This document shows positions 17,601 through 26,781 of a DNA stretch of 64,000 nucleotides, piece after piece. This DNA is from Spirochaetaceae bacterium. Its GTDB lineage: Bacteria; Spirochaetota; Spirochaetia; SZUA-6; Bin103. The notes beneath the pieces are model-generated. The model was not told the origin of the DNA. It did no database searches and saw only the letters and a list, made by a program, of their open reading frames with translations. The stretch is taken from assembly GCA_028820215.1 (NCBI GenBank), contig JAPPKD010000287.1, positions 9,462 to 73,461 of the forward strand, read 5' to 3'. Each line of letters starts with the position of its first letter. The first letter of the stretch is position 1. The position numbers were made by a program, and so were the translations under genes.

Positions 17601-18994
17601 GAATCGAAGAGCTCTTCCACCCGGCCGATCGCGTCGGTGCGGGCGATGATGGTCAGCCGGTCGGCGTCCTGCACGACCAGGTCGCCACGCGGCAGCAGGG
17701 CCTCGCCGTCGCGGCGCACGGAGACGATCAGCGACTCTTCCGGAAGGTTCAGTTCCTGGATCCGCCGGCCGGCCATGCGGGACGCATCCTCGACGGTGCT
17801 TTCGATCACCTCGGCCTGGCCGCCGAACAGGCTGGCGACGCTGCGCACCCTCCCCCGGCGGACGATCCTGAGCACGGCGCTGACCACGCTGTTCTTGGGA
17901 CTGATGATCACGTCCACGCCCAGGCGGTTGGCCAGCGTCAGGTAGTTGTACCGGTTCACCAGCGCGATCGAGCGCTTGATGCCGTAGGTCTTGGCGTAGA
18001 TCGCCGCCAGGATGTTGAGCTCCTGGTTGGCGGTGGTGGTGATGATCAGGTCATGGTCCTTGAGGGACTCCTCCTCGAAGAATCCCTCGTCGGAGATGTC
18101 GCTGTTGATCACGATCGCGCCCGGAAAGCGGTCCGCCAGGGCCTTGCTTCGGGCGGTGTCGCTCTCGATGATCTTCAGCCGCCGCCTGCGCGCGAAGGCG
18201 CGCAGCAACCGCAGCCGCCCCCCGCGCTCGCGGCTCTCGATCAGAGACTCGGCGACGAAGCTGCCGACGCGCCCGCCTCCGACCAGGATGACCTGGCGCA
18301 TCCGCAGCTTCGGCCGGCCGGCGCGGTCGAAGAGCTGGTCCAGCACCTCTTCGGACGCGCTGAGGTACAGCTCGTCCCCCTCGCGGACCCGCGTGTCGCC
18401 GCGCGGCAGGTAGAACCGTTCGCCGCGCAGCAACCCGCACACCAGGAACTCCAGCGGCAGCTCGGCGCGCGCCTGCGCGATGGTGCGGTCGCAGAAGGCG
18501 GAGTCGCCCATGATCGGCAGCACGCGCATCTCGATGTCGGTGTCCCCGAGGGTCACGACCTCGCTGGTGGCGCCGTGCTCGACGGTCTGCACGATGGCGC
18601 GCCCCGCCTCGATCTCGGGATTGACGATGTAGTCGATGTCCAGCATCGACCCGTCGAACAGGTGCGAGCGGGCGTGGTACTGCTGGTTGCGGACGCGCGC
18701 GATCTTGAAGGGGACGGAGAACTCGCGCGACGCCAGCCCGCAGGCCACCATGTTGAACTCGTCCGAATCGGTCAGGGCGATGAAGAACTCCGCGTCCTGG
18801 ATCCCCGCCCGGCGGAGCAGGCGCAGGTCGTTGCCGGCTCCGGTGATGACCATGCAGTCCAGGTGATTGAGCGCGTACTTGGCGGTATCGGAGTTGCGCT
18901 CGACCAGGGTGACGTCCTGGTTGTCTGCGATGAGCTGCCTGGCGAGTTGGAAGCCGGTGCTGCCGGCCCCGACCACGACGATCTTCCGCGGCAT
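17597..18994 (-). CDS. trkA: Trk system NAD-binding regulatory subunit TrkA
   Basis: 465 residues with two RCK modules. Each has a Rossmann GxGxxG (VVGAGSTGFQLA at the N-terminus; LVGGGRVGSF near 235) and a following TrkA-C domain (LGDTDIEMRVLPI; and the last 75 residues ending GRVEELFDS). TrkA binds NAD(H)/ATP and gates TrkH. Asp/Glu residues closing the beta-2 strand (LVERNSD) favour NADH. It is the first gene of the trkAH unit; a divergent promoter region of only 46 bases separates it from the dehydrogenase gene at 19041. Confidence 0.95.
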   Translation of the reverse strand: MPRKIVVVGAGSTGFQLARQLIADNQDVTLVERNSDTAKYALNHLDCMVITGAGNDLRLLRRAGIQDAEFFIALTDSDEFNMVACGLASREFSVPFKIARVRNQQYHARSHLFDGSMLDIDYIVNPEIEAGRAIVQTVEHGATSEVVTLGDTDIEMRVLPIMGDSAFCDRTIAQARAELPLEFLVCGLLRGERFYLPRGDTRVREGDELYLSASEEVLDQLFDRAGRPKLRMRQVILVGGGRVGSFVAESLIESRERGGRLRLLRAFARRRRLKIIESDTARSKALADRFPGAIVINSDISDEGFFEEESLKDHDLIITTTANQELNILAAIYAKTYGIKRSIALVNRYNYLTLANRLGVDVIISPKNSVVSAVLRIVRRGRVRSVASLFGGQAEVIESTVEDASRMAGRRIQELNLPEESLIVSVRRDGEALLPRGDLVVQDADRLTIIARTDAIGRVEELFDS

Positions 18995-19025
18995 CGGGCC
19001 GATGCTACCACCGACGAAGGGTCTT

Positions 19026-19031
19026 TATAAT
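19026..19031 (+). promoter_or_regulatory. Possible -10 box (TATAAT)
   Basis: A perfect TATAAT lies 10 bases before the ATG of the dehydrogenase gene, in an otherwise GC-rich 46-base divergent intergenic space. No convincing -35 element is visible at 16-18 bases upstream. If used, the transcript would be nearly leaderless. Confidence 0.35.
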
Positions 19032-19040
19032 CGGGGCCGT

Positions 19041-20105
19041 ATGAGTCAGAAACCTTGCTATCGGATCGCCGTCTACCCGGGTGACGGCATCGGCCGGGAG
19101 GTCACGCCGCTGGCCTTCGACGTCCTGAACCGGGCCATCGGCGACCACATCGAGCTCGACTGCACGGAGTTCCCGTGGGGCGTGGACTACTACCTGGAGC
19201 ATGGCTCGCCCACCCCCCCGGACTACATCGAGCAGCTCCGAGGCTTCGACGCCATTTACCTGGGCGCGGTCGGGGCGCCCGGCCAGATGCCGGATCCGGT
19301 CTCGCTGGAGCCGCCGGTGCGGATCCGCCAGTCGTTCGACCAGTACGCCTGCCTGCGGCCGGCGCTGCTGCTGGACGGCGTGCAGAGCCCGCTGGCCGGC
19401 ATGGAGCCGCGGGCGATCGACCTGCTGGTGGTGCGCGAGAACTCCGAGGGGGAGTACGTCAACCAGGGCGGACGCTTCCGCCGCGGGGAGCCGGACGAGA
19501 TCGCCGTGCAGTCGGCCATCCACACCCGCGCAGGCGTAACCCGCATCCTGCGCTTTGCGCTGGAGCAGGCGCGCGGCCGGCGCCAGCACATGACCATGGT
19601 GACCAAGTCCAACGCCCAGAAGTACAGCTTCGTGCTCTGGGAGGAGGTGCTGGAGGATCTCGTCCCGGAGTACCCGGACGTCCGCACGGACCGGCTGTAC
19701 GTGGACGCCGCGGCAATGGACCTGGTGCGCCGCCCGCGCGACTTCGACGTGATCGTGTCTTCCAACCTGTTCGGGGACATCCTTTCGGACCTGGCGGCGA
19801 TGGTGGTCGGCGGCATGGGCATGGCGCCGAGCGCCAACATCCGCCCCGACCGCGGCGCCCCGTCGATGTTCGAGCCCGTGCACGGCTCGGCGCCGGACAT
19901 CGCCGGCAAGGGGATCGCCAATCCCACGGCCGCCATCCTGAGCGCGGCCATGATGATCGAGTGGCTCGGGCACGCCGCGCCGGCCGAACGTATGCGCGCC
20001 GCCTGTGAGGCCGCGCTGGCCGGCGGCGCCGGGACGCCGGACATCGGCGGCGCGCTGTCGAGCGCGCAGTTCGCGGAGCGGGTGACCGAGCGACTGGCCG
20101 GCTGA
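19041..20105 (+). CDS. Tartrate / D-malate dehydrogenase-type beta-decarboxylating dehydrogenase
   Basis: 354 residues of the isocitrate/isopropylmalate dehydrogenase family. Motifs: AVYPGDGIGREV, the substrate loop with LVVRENSEGEYVNQGG, the KSNA catalytic region (VTKSNAQKYS), metal-binding SNLFGDILSDLAA, and HGSAPDIAGKGIANPTA. The ENSEGEY form, the length and the overall pattern match tartrate dehydrogenase/decarboxylase and DmlA rather than LeuB, whose substrate loop differs. It probably oxidises D-malate or tartrate with NAD+, releasing CO2. The ATG at 19041 is chosen; upstream in-frame codons lie inside trkA antisense. Specificity within the family cannot be settled by eye. Confidence 0.85.
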   Translation: MSQKPCYRIAVYPGDGIGREVTPLAFDVLNRAIGDHIELDCTEFPWGVDYYLEHGSPTPPDYIEQLRGFDAIYLGAVGAPGQMPDPVSLEPPVRIRQSFDQYACLRPALLLDGVQSPLAGMEPRAIDLLVVRENSEGEYVNQGGRFRRGEPDEIAVQSAIHTRAGVTRILRFALEQARGRRQHMTMVTKSNAQKYSFVLWEEVLEDLVPEYPDVRTDRLYVDAAAMDLVRRPRDFDVIVSSNLFGDILSDLAAMVVGGMGMAPSANIRPDRGAPSMFEPVHGSAPDIAGKGIANPTAAILSAAMMIEWLGHAAPAERMRAACEAALAGGAGTPDIGGALSSAQFAERVTERLAG

Positions 20106-20118
20106 GCGGTCAGCGCCC

Positions 20119-20673
20119 GTGGCCGGCGAGCTGGAGCGCCTGCGCGCGGAGCTGGCCGAAGCGCGCCGGCTCGCACGTCTGGACCCGCTCACGCAGGCGT
20201 GGAACCGGCGCGCCATCGTCGAGTTGCTGCACGGCGAGTTGGAGCGCGCACGGCGGGAACGCAGCCGCGTGGCCGCGCTGTTCATCGACCTTGACCGCTT
20301 CAAGCGGATCAACGACCGGCACGGACATGCCGCCGGCGACGCGGTGCTGTGCGAGGCGACCGCGCGCATGCGCGCGGTGGTGCGGCCCTACGATCCGGTC
20401 GGCCGCTACGGCGGCGACGAATTCCTGGTGATCATCGCCGGAGCGGGCGCCGAGCGCGGCGCGGCGCGGGTGGCCGCGGCGATCGGCGCCGGCCTGCGGG
20501 GCCGGCCGATCGCTACTCCGGCGGGTGAGGTGCGCGTAACCGCGAGCATCGGCGTGGCGGTCGCATGCGCGGGCGCCCGCGACCCGGAACGCCTGATCGC
20601 CGACGCCGATCGCGCCATGTACGCTGCCAAGCGCGCCGGCGGCGATGCCGTACGGGATGACGCTCCGTCATGA
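20119..20673 (+). CDS. Stand-alone GGDEF diguanylate cyclase
   Basis: 184 residues from GTG at 20119, almost all GGDEF domain. It condenses two GTP into cyclic di-GMP. Visible: a short N-terminal helix, then LARLDPLTQAWNRRA, the metal ligand region FIDLDRFKRINDRHGHAAGD, and the active-site loop RYGGDEFLV. No RxxD inhibitory site is obvious just before the loop (the sequence is VVRPYDPVGRYGGDEF). No sensor, receiver or membrane domain is attached, so activity may be constitutive or need a partner. It lies 13 bases after the dehydrogenase stop on the same strand. Confidence 0.88.
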   Translation: MAGELERLRAELAEARRLARLDPLTQAWNRRAIVELLHGELERARRERSRVAALFIDLDRFKRINDRHGHAAGDAVLCEATARMRAVVRPYDPVGRYGGDEFLVIIAGAGAERGAARVAAAIGAGLRGRPIATPAGEVRVTASIGVAVACAGARDPERLIADADRAMYAAKRAGGDAVRDDAPS

Positions 20674-20691
20674 CGGAGGAAAGGAGCTGAC

Positions 20692-21511
20692 GTGAACGAA
20701 ATCCAGCGATACGAGTTCGACCGGCAGGGTTTTCTGGTCATCGAGAGCATGCTGAACGCAGGGCAGGTGGCACGCCTGGCGGAGGCGGTCGACTCCCTGG
20801 AGGAGCACGCCGTGGCCCGCATCGACGCGCCGCCGCGCAAGCTCAGCTCGCGGGGGAGCGAGTATCACGCCGACCCCGATCTGGGGGTATCACGTCGAGG
20901 GCTCCCGTGAGGAGGGAGCCACCGTCATCATCGAGGACTTCTGGAACGCCGATCCCGTCTTCGACCTGCTCATCGGGCATCCGCCGACCATGGACTGCGT
21001 GTGCGCGGTGATACGGGGCCGCCCCACGATCAACAATTCGGAGATCCGCATCCGCTATCGCGGCAACCAGACCGGCAACCACGGTGGCACGCGCTCCGCG
21101 AAATACCGCTACGACGTCAACCGGAACGGCATCGACTGCATGATGGTGCGCATGGTGTACTTCCTGCACGACGTCAGGCGTGAACAGGGAGCGTTCTGCG
21201 TCGTCCCCGGCACCCACAAGGGCAACTTCGACTGCCCCTACGAGGGCAGGGACCCGGACATCGAGCCCGGAGTGGTCGGCCTCGAAGTCAAGGCCGGCGA
21301 CGCCATCTTCTTCACCGAAGCGCTCCGCCACGGCGGCTTGACCAATCGCTCCGCGCAGGTCCGCAAGACCCTGCACGTGGGGTACGGCCCCTACTTCATG
21401 ATGTCCCAGAACATCGCCACCATGGATGAGCCGCCGTATCTGACCGATGCCACGCGCGCCCGCCTGACGGCAGCGCAACTGGACCTGTTCCGCCCCTTCC
21501 CCGGCCGCTGA
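20692..21511 (+). pseudogene. Phytanoyl-CoA dioxygenase family gene with one-base frameshift
   Basis: Fe(II)/2-oxoglutarate oxygenase of the PhyH family, which hydroxylates acyl chains or natural products. It starts at GTG 20692 after AAGGAG and reads MNEIQRYEFDRQGFLVIE through YHADPDLG. It then breaks at a run of five G at 20883-20887. With four G the frame continues as YHVEGSREEGATVIIEDF into the long downstream part, which contains VYFLHDVRREQGAFCVVPGTH and the C-terminal metal His in EALRHGG. Corrected length is 272 residues, normal for the family. A homopolymer slip of this kind is either a sequencing/assembly error or a very recent mutation, since the remainder is undamaged. Confidence 0.8.
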
Positions 21512-21557
21512 GTGACCGCACGGAGCACCGCCGCGCGCGCGGCCGCGGGCACCGCGC

Positions 21558-22661
21558 TCAGCGAGCCAGCCAGCCGCTGAAGCGTTCGTTCATCTCGTCG
21601 CCGCGGTCGCTCCACCAGCGCCAGTCGTGGTGCAGCGCGTGCTCCATGTTGGCGGGCGTCGTCGGCATGTGCGGCGCCATGTCCACCCCCGTCTCCTCGT
21701 GCTCGGTGACCAGCGCGGTGCCGGAGCGGCGCACCGGTCCGTAGGAGATGTAGCGGCTCACCGCAGCCATCGACTCCGGCTTGCCGGCGAAGGCGATGAA
21801 CCGGCGCGCCTCCTCCAGGTTTGGGGCGCCCGCGACGATGACGAGCTGGCTGTTGTCCAGGATCTGCCCGTCCCAGACGATCACGAACGGCTGGTTCTCC
21901 CGCACCTGGGCGTTGAAGATGCGCCCGTTGTAGGCGGTGCTCATCACCACCTCGCCGTCGGCCAGCATCTGCGGCGGCTGCGCGCCGGCTTCCCACCACA
22001 CGATGTGGTCCTTGATCGTGTCGAGCTTCCGGAACGCCCGATCCACGCCCTGCGGCGTGTCGAGCGTGGCGTACACTTCTTCCAGCGGCACGCCGTCGGC
22101 CAGCAGCGCCATCTCCAGGTTGTCGCTCGGCACGCGCCGCATGCCGCGCCGTCCCGGGAAGCGCTCCAGGTCGAAGAAGTCCTCGATCGTGGCCGGCTTG
22201 GCGTCCGGGAAGTGTTGCGGATGGTAGGCGTAGATGGAAGAGAAGAAGATGGTCCCCAACCCGCAGTCGGTCAGAGTCCCGGTGACGAAGTCCTCCTCCG
22301 CAGGGGTGCCGTCCGCCGCCGCCGGCAGGTCCTCGACGGCGATGAACTCCAGCAGTCCCTCGTCGCAGCCCAGCACGGCGTCGGCCACGTTCAGGTCGAC
22401 CACGTCCCAGTACACGTTGCCGGTCTCCACCTGCGCGCGGATCTGCGCGAGACCGCCGTTGTAGTCCTCCAGCTTCACCTCGATCCCGGTGGCGGCCGTG
22501 AACGGCTCGTGATACGCCTGCTGGCTCGCACGCGCATACGATCCGCCGAAGGACACGACGGTCAGCGACTGCTCGGCGGCAACCGGCATGCCGAAGGCGA
22601 GGAGGGCGAGTAGGACCGCGCCCGCCAGAACACGCCCCCGGGTCAGACTGGTTGTTCTCAT
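21558..22661 (-). CDS. Extracellular solute-binding protein, PotD/polyamine type
   Basis: 367 residues. A signal peptide is clear (MRTTSLTRGR, hydrophobic LAGAVLLALLAFG, cleavage near PVAAEQ). The mature part begins LTVVSFGGSYARASQQAYHEPF, typical of family 1 periplasmic binding proteins for spermidine/putrescine-like ligands (PotD/PotF, COG0687). It delivers ligand to an ABC permease, but no permease or ATPase gene lies next to it here. The upstream minus-strand neighbour is larA, about 73 bases away. Ligand identity is not readable. Confidence 0.87.
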   Translation of the reverse strand: MRTTSLTRGRVLAGAVLLALLAFGMPVAAEQSLTVVSFGGSYARASQQAYHEPFTAATGIEVKLEDYNGGLAQIRAQVETGNVYWDVVDLNVADAVLGCDEGLLEFIAVEDLPAAADGTPAEEDFVTGTLTDCGLGTIFFSSIYAYHPQHFPDAKPATIEDFFDLERFPGRRGMRRVPSDNLEMALLADGVPLEEVYATLDTPQGVDRAFRKLDTIKDHIVWWEAGAQPPQMLADGEVVMSTAYNGRIFNAQVRENQPFVIVWDGQILDNSQLVIVAGAPNLEEARRFIAFAGKPESMAAVSRYISYGPVRRSGTALVTEHEETGVDMAPHMPTTPANMEHALHHDWRWWSDRGDEMNERFSGWLAR

Positions 22662-22734
22662 CCTCCCATCATCGCGTTGGCATACCCGGAGAGGTCAAGG
22701 CCGGTGAGGACAGCGAAGTGACGCCTTGAAACTG

Positions 22735-24018
22735 TCAGCCGGAGTCGAGGTGGGCGATGGTGAGGGGGCCCTGCGGGAGCACGCAGAGCCGCTCGGGGGC
22801 GAGGTCCGCCAGGGTGGACTCGATGTCGCGGGTCGGGGTGAGCAGGGCCGCGCGGATCTCCTCGTCGCCGAGGCCGTCGCTGTAGACGTAGACGTCGGCG
22901 TGGCGCTGGATCTGGGCCTGGATCTGCACCTGCCACTGGTCGTGTGCGGAGAAGCCGGGTTGCCGCAACATCTCCAGGATCGCGTCCGGCGAGCCGGCCT
23001 CGGCCAGAAGCTCGGCGTAGCGGCCGTGGCTGGGCAGCCCGTCCGAGCACTCGGCGGCCATGATGATGGCGCCTCCGGCACGCACGATGCCGCGCGCGGC
23101 CTGCATGCCCTTCACGGTCTGGTACAGGTTCTGGTCGAGCGGATAGCCGCTGTTGGTGGTGACCACTGCGTCGAACGGCTCGTCCACGGGCACCATGGCG
23201 CTCCGGCGCACGAAGTCGCAGCCGCGCCGGTGGGCGGCCACCACGTCGCCGGCGAACAGGCCGGTGATCCGGCCCTCCGTGTTCAGGGTGACGTTGAGCA
23301 GGAACAGCGGCTCGATGAGCGCCGCCGCCTCCCGCATCTCCTCCCAGATCGGGTTGCCGTCCGTGATCCCCCAGGTGGCGCGCGGGTCGCCGATCATGGC
23401 GTAGCCGTGGTTGGTGAGGACGCTCTCGCTGCCGGCCAGCGCCGGCAGGGCGCCCTTGGGGCCGCCGGAAAAGCCGGCGAAGAAGTGCGGCTCGATGAAG
23501 CCGGTGAAGATCACCAGGTCGGCCTCCATCACCGCTCGGTTCAGGCGGATGGCGTTGCCACGGCTGGTGGTACCGGCGGCGACCAGCTCCGCGTCGTCCC
23601 AGGCGTCGTGCTGCTGGCAGCGGTAGCGGTCGACGACCCCGTCGCCGAGCATCTGCCGCAGCTCCGCGTCCGTCTGCGGGCGGTGCGTGCCCAGGGCGTT
23701 GATCAGGGTGATGTCGCGGCGCGCCACCCCGGCGTCTTCCAGCGCCCGCAGGAGCACCGGCAGGATGCGGTTGTTGGGCGTGGCGCGCGTGATGTCCGAG
23801 TGGGTCACCACCACCTGCCGCTTGCCCGCCGCCAGCTCGGCCAGGGGCGGCGAGCCGGTGGGCGCGGCCAGCGCCGCCTCGATCGCTGCCGCCTCGTCCC
23901 CGACCCCGGCCACGTCGCGGGGCGTCACCACCTGCGCGGAGGCCGGGACGTCAATGGAAAGCCCGTTGCGGCCGTATGCCAGATCGACCCGTTTCTTCAA
24001 CGCCCGGAATCGTACCAT
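22735..24018 (-). CDS. larA: LarA-family nickel-pincer racemase/epimerase
   Basis: 427 residues, the length of lactate racemase. The catalytic and pincer-cofactor residues of Lactobacillus LarA have counterparts: His73 (VTHSDITRATPN), His111 (GTHRPQT), His178 (EPHFFAGFSGG) and the cofactor-linked Lys188 (GGPKGALPA). The family interconverts 2-hydroxyacid stereoisomers. I start at ATG 24018 (MVRFRALKK); the longer frame to 24213 crosses the repeat region and is not homologous-looking. No larBCE cofactor genes are present here. Substrate may be lactate or another hydroxyacid, perhaps linked to the nearby tartrate/malate-type dehydrogenase. Confidence 0.88.
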   Translation of the reverse strand: MVRFRALKKRVDLAYGRNGLSIDVPASAQVVTPRDVAGVGDEAAAIEAALAAPTGSPPLAELAAGKRQVVVTHSDITRATPNNRILPVLLRALEDAGVARRDITLINALGTHRPQTDAELRQMLGDGVVDRYRCQQHDAWDDAELVAAGTTSRGNAIRLNRAVMEADLVIFTGFIEPHFFAGFSGGPKGALPALAGSESVLTNHGYAMIGDPRATWGITDGNPIWEEMREAAALIEPLFLLNVTLNTEGRITGLFAGDVVAAHRRGCDFVRRSAMVPVDEPFDAVVTTNSGYPLDQNLYQTVKGMQAARGIVRAGGAIIMAAECSDGLPSHGRYAELLAEAGSPDAILEMLRQPGFSAHDQWQVQIQAQIQRHADVYVYSDGLGDEEIRAALLTPTRDIESTLADLAPERLCVLPQGPLTIAHLDSG

Positions 24019-24132
24019 CCGCGGCTCCGGCGGACACGTGGAGTTGGGTGAGGTCGTCGGTGTGTGTCTACGCGGCCGAGAGCACGCGCCGGCTGAAGTG
24101 CCGCCGCCGCGCGGGTCGTGTCCTTGCATGAC

Positions 24133-24171
24133 GGAATGGCATGAGGGAATGGCATGAGGGTATGGTATGAG
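24133..24171 (+). repeat. Three tandem 13-bp repeats over a start codon
   Basis: GGAATGGCATGAG occurs at 24133-24145 and 24146-24158, followed by the variant GGTATGGTATGAG at 24159-24171. The third unit contains the ATG (24167) of the coiled-coil gene. The same GGTATG-TATGAG unit precedes the second copy of that gene at 31183 and a scrap at 44630. Confidence 0.85.
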
Positions 24172-24580
24172 TGAGGTGGGCATGGCGCTCGGCGACACTG
24201 ATCTGCAGCGCATCGGCGACTACGTGAAGGGCAACATCTACGGCTGGCTGGTCGAAGTGGCGCCGCAGGTCGTCGCCGGCCCGCAGATCCTGGAGCGGCT
24301 GGAACGGATCGAGCAGGAGCTCGTCGCGCAGCGGCAGGAGCTCAAGGCGCAGCGCGAGCTCATGGAGACACGCTTCGCCGCGGTCGACGTCCGATTCGAG
24401 GACATGAACAAGCGGTTTGAAGACACGAACAAGCGATTCGAAGACATGAACAGCCGATTTGAGGACATGAACAAGCGATTCGGGGACATGAACAGCCGCT
24501 TCAACGGGATGCAGTGGCTGATCGGCGTCGGCTTCGGGCTGATCGCGACCATGGTGACGATCTTCGAGTTCATCACCTGA
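24167..24580 (+). CDS. Heptad-repeat coiled-coil membrane protein, copy 1
   Basis: 137 residues. An N-terminal conserved part (MSEVGMALGDTDLQRIGDYV, then KGNIYGWLVEVAPQVVAG) precedes a coiled coil made of near-exact seven-residue units: ELVAQRQ, ELKAQRE, then RFEDMNK/RFEDTNK/RFEDMNS units, seven RF-units in all. The C-terminus is a single membrane helix (MQWLIGVGFGLIATMVTIFEF). It is 90 percent or more identical by eye to copy 2 at 31183. The shape resembles tail-anchored coiled-coil proteins (DUF1640/bacteriophage-Mu-Gam-like coils), but I cannot name a function. It lies eight bases before the CotH gene on the same strand. Confidence 0.75.
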   Translation: MSEVGMALGDTDLQRIGDYVKGNIYGWLVEVAPQVVAGPQILERLERIEQELVAQRQELKAQRELMETRFAAVDVRFEDMNKRFEDTNKRFEDMNSRFEDMNKRFGDMNSRFNGMQWLIGVGFGLIATMVTIFEFIT

Positions 24581-24588
24581 GGACATCC

Positions 24589-26781
24589 ATGGGTCGACTG
24601 ACCGGACGATGCGCGGCCCTGTGCTGTGTCTGCCTGCTCGTTGCCGGCGCCCGTGCGGCTGCGCAAACAGACGCGGACCCGGACCCACGCGCTCCCTGGT
24701 TCGCTCGCGAGGACGTGCTGGACATCGCCATCGAGATGGCGCAGGCGGACTGGGAAGACCTGAGCGCCCAGACGCGCACCCTGCAGGACATCCTGGGGGG
24801 CGACGACTGCCTGGCCGAGCCCGTGGAGGGGATCTTCACCTGGTTCGAGGCCACGGTGACCGTGGACGGCGCGGCCTACGCCGAGGTCGGTGTCCGCAAG
24901 AAGGGGTTCTTCGGCTCGCTCAGCACCGAGAAGCCGTCGCTCAAGCTGCGCTTCGACAAGTACGTGGACGGCCGCCTGCTCGGCGGCGCGATCGACCGCA
25001 TGACCCTCAACAACAGCCTGCAGGACGCGTCGATGATCAGCACCTGTCTGGCCTACGAGGTGTTCGCCGACGCCGGGCTGCCGTCGCCGCGCTGCAACTT
25101 CGCCACCGTGACCGTGAACGGCGCCGACCTTGGCCTCTACGTGCACGTGGAGGAGATCAAGCCGCCGTTCCTGGCGCGCCACTTCGCCAGCGCGGCGGGC
25201 AACCTGTACGAAGGCACCCTCAGCGACTTCGATCCCGGCTGGCGCGGGACCTTCGAGAAGAAGACGAACGAGGACGCCGACGATTGGTCGGATGTCGACG
25301 CCGTCATCGCCGCGCTGCAGGACCTCTCCCCCACCGGCCTGGACGAGCTGGACGCCATCGTCGACGTCGACCGGTTCCTGTCGTTCTGGGCGACCGAGGT
25401 GATGGTCGGCCACTGGGACGGGTACGCCGGCAATCGCAACAACTACCACTTCTATCGGGAGCCGGGCGGACGCTTCGTGTTCATCCCCTGGGGCATGGAC
25501 GCCGTGCTCGAAACGACCGACGTCCCGTTCGACGACTTCGTGTCGCCGCCGTCGGTGAACGCCCACGGCGTCCTGGCGCATCGCCTGTACCGGGACGAAG
25601 CCGGGCGCGCGGCGTACGCCGGCCGCCTCCGCGAACTGCTGGACACCGCCTGGAACGAGGACGAGTTGCTGCGCAGCGCCGGCGAGTTGGCGGCCATCGT
25701 GCAGGCCCACGCATCGCCCGAAGCGCGCGAGGAGGCAGCCGATGACACCGTCCGGGTGCGGCGCTTCATCCTCAAGCGGCGCGGCGAGCTGTTGGCGGAT
25801 CTGGAGCCCGAGCCGCCGGACTGGCCCTGGCCGCTGGTCGACGCGGCCGACGTGTGCTGGGGCGAGGGCAGCGGGGCCATGACGTTCGAGGTGGCGTTCA
25901 AGACCACTTGGGGGACGAAGGACAGCCCCAATCCGTTCGAGACCGGCACGATCACCAGCCTGGCCCTGGACGGGACCGACCAGCCGCCGGGGACGGCGGG
26001 GGCGACCGCCGGCCTCGCGAACCCCGAAGAAGCGGCGGAGGTCGGACTCGAGGACGGCGCGTTCCTGTCCGTGATGAGGCTTGAGGCGGATTTCTCCATC
26101 GAGGGATTCACCGTGTGGCTCCCGGTCGACCTGCTGTCCGCCGGAACCGAGCTGACGATCGGCGAAGGCGGCGTCGGCGGCGTCCAATGGAAGATGCCGC
26201 CGGGCGCCGCCGCCCCGGAAGCGTACGTCCCGATCGTGGCGGGCACGCTGGAGCTGGCCGCGGCAGGTACGGAACGGGGAGCGGTGATCTCGGGCCGGCT
26301 CGCAGGCGCCTTCGGGTTCGGCGCTCCACCCGTGGAGGAACGCGCTGCCGACCCGGAGGCCGGCGTGGAAATCGACGCCGGCCTGGTCATCAACGAGGTG
26401 GCCGCACAGGGCGACCCGCTCGACTGGGTGGAGCTGTACAATGCTGCCGATGCTGACCTTGCCCTGGCGGACTTCGTGATCGCCGACGACCTGAAGGACG
26501 CCGGCAAGCGCGTCCCGTTCCCGGCGGACCTCGTGATCCCGGCGGGCGGCTATCTCCGGGTGGAGCTGGACAAGGACGGCTGGCCCGGCTTTGCCCTGGG
26601 CAAGGATGAGGAGATCGGCGTCTGGACGGCCGGCGGCGCCCTGGCTGCGGCGGTCGACTGGGACGAGGGTCAGAGCGACGCGGGCACCAGCTTCGCCCGC
26701 GTGCCGGACGTCGGCGGCGAATTCCGGACCGTGAGCACGCCCACGCCTGGGGCCCCGAATCAGGCCGAGGAGGGAAGATGA
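24589..26781 (+). CDS. Secreted CotH-kinase-like protein with lamin-tail domain
   Basis: 730 residues with a signal peptide (MGRLTGRCAALCCVCLLVAG, cut near RAAAQ). Residues from about 40 to 400 match the CotH family: VRKKGFFGSLSTEKPSLKLRF, RMTLNNSLQD, GLYVHVEEIK, and the signature AGNRNNYHFYREPGGRFVFI followed by PWGMD. CotH is an atypical protein kinase fold known from spore coats but widespread in secreted proteins. The last 110 residues (VINEVAAQGDPLDWVELYN onward) are a lamin-tail (LTD) domain, a beta-sandwich common on surface proteins. The ATG at 24589 is used. The stop overlaps the SMP-30 gene start by four bases. Confidence 0.83.
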   Translation: MGRLTGRCAALCCVCLLVAGARAAAQTDADPDPRAPWFAREDVLDIAIEMAQADWEDLSAQTRTLQDILGGDDCLAEPVEGIFTWFEATVTVDGAAYAEVGVRKKGFFGSLSTEKPSLKLRFDKYVDGRLLGGAIDRMTLNNSLQDASMISTCLAYEVFADAGLPSPRCNFATVTVNGADLGLYVHVEEIKPPFLARHFASAAGNLYEGTLSDFDPGWRGTFEKKTNEDADDWSDVDAVIAALQDLSPTGLDELDAIVDVDRFLSFWATEVMVGHWDGYAGNRNNYHFYREPGGRFVFIPWGMDAVLETTDVPFDDFVSPPSVNAHGVLAHRLYRDEAGRAAYAGRLRELLDTAWNEDELLRSAGELAAIVQAHASPEAREEAADDTVRVRRFILKRRGELLADLEPEPPDWPWPLVDAADVCWGEGSGAMTFEVAFKTTWGTKDSPNPFETGTITSLALDGTDQPPGTAGATAGLANPEEAAEVGLEDGAFLSVMRLEADFSIEGFTVWLPVDLLSAGTELTIGEGGVGGVQWKMPPGAAAPEAYVPIVAGTLELAAAGTERGAVISGRLAGAFGFGAPPVEERAADPEAGVEIDAGLVINEVAAQGDPLDWVELYNAADADLALADFVIADDLKDAGKRVPFPADLVIPAGGYLRVELDKDGWPGFALGKDEEIGVWTAGGALAAAVDWDEGQSDAGTSFARVPDVGGEFRTVSTPTPGAPNQAEEGR

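Noticed and set aside
24589..26781. CotH protein as evidence of sporulation
   Set aside because: CotH-fold kinases occur widely in secreted proteins of non-sporulating bacteria; this one has a signal peptide and lamin-tail domain, and no spore gene is nearby.
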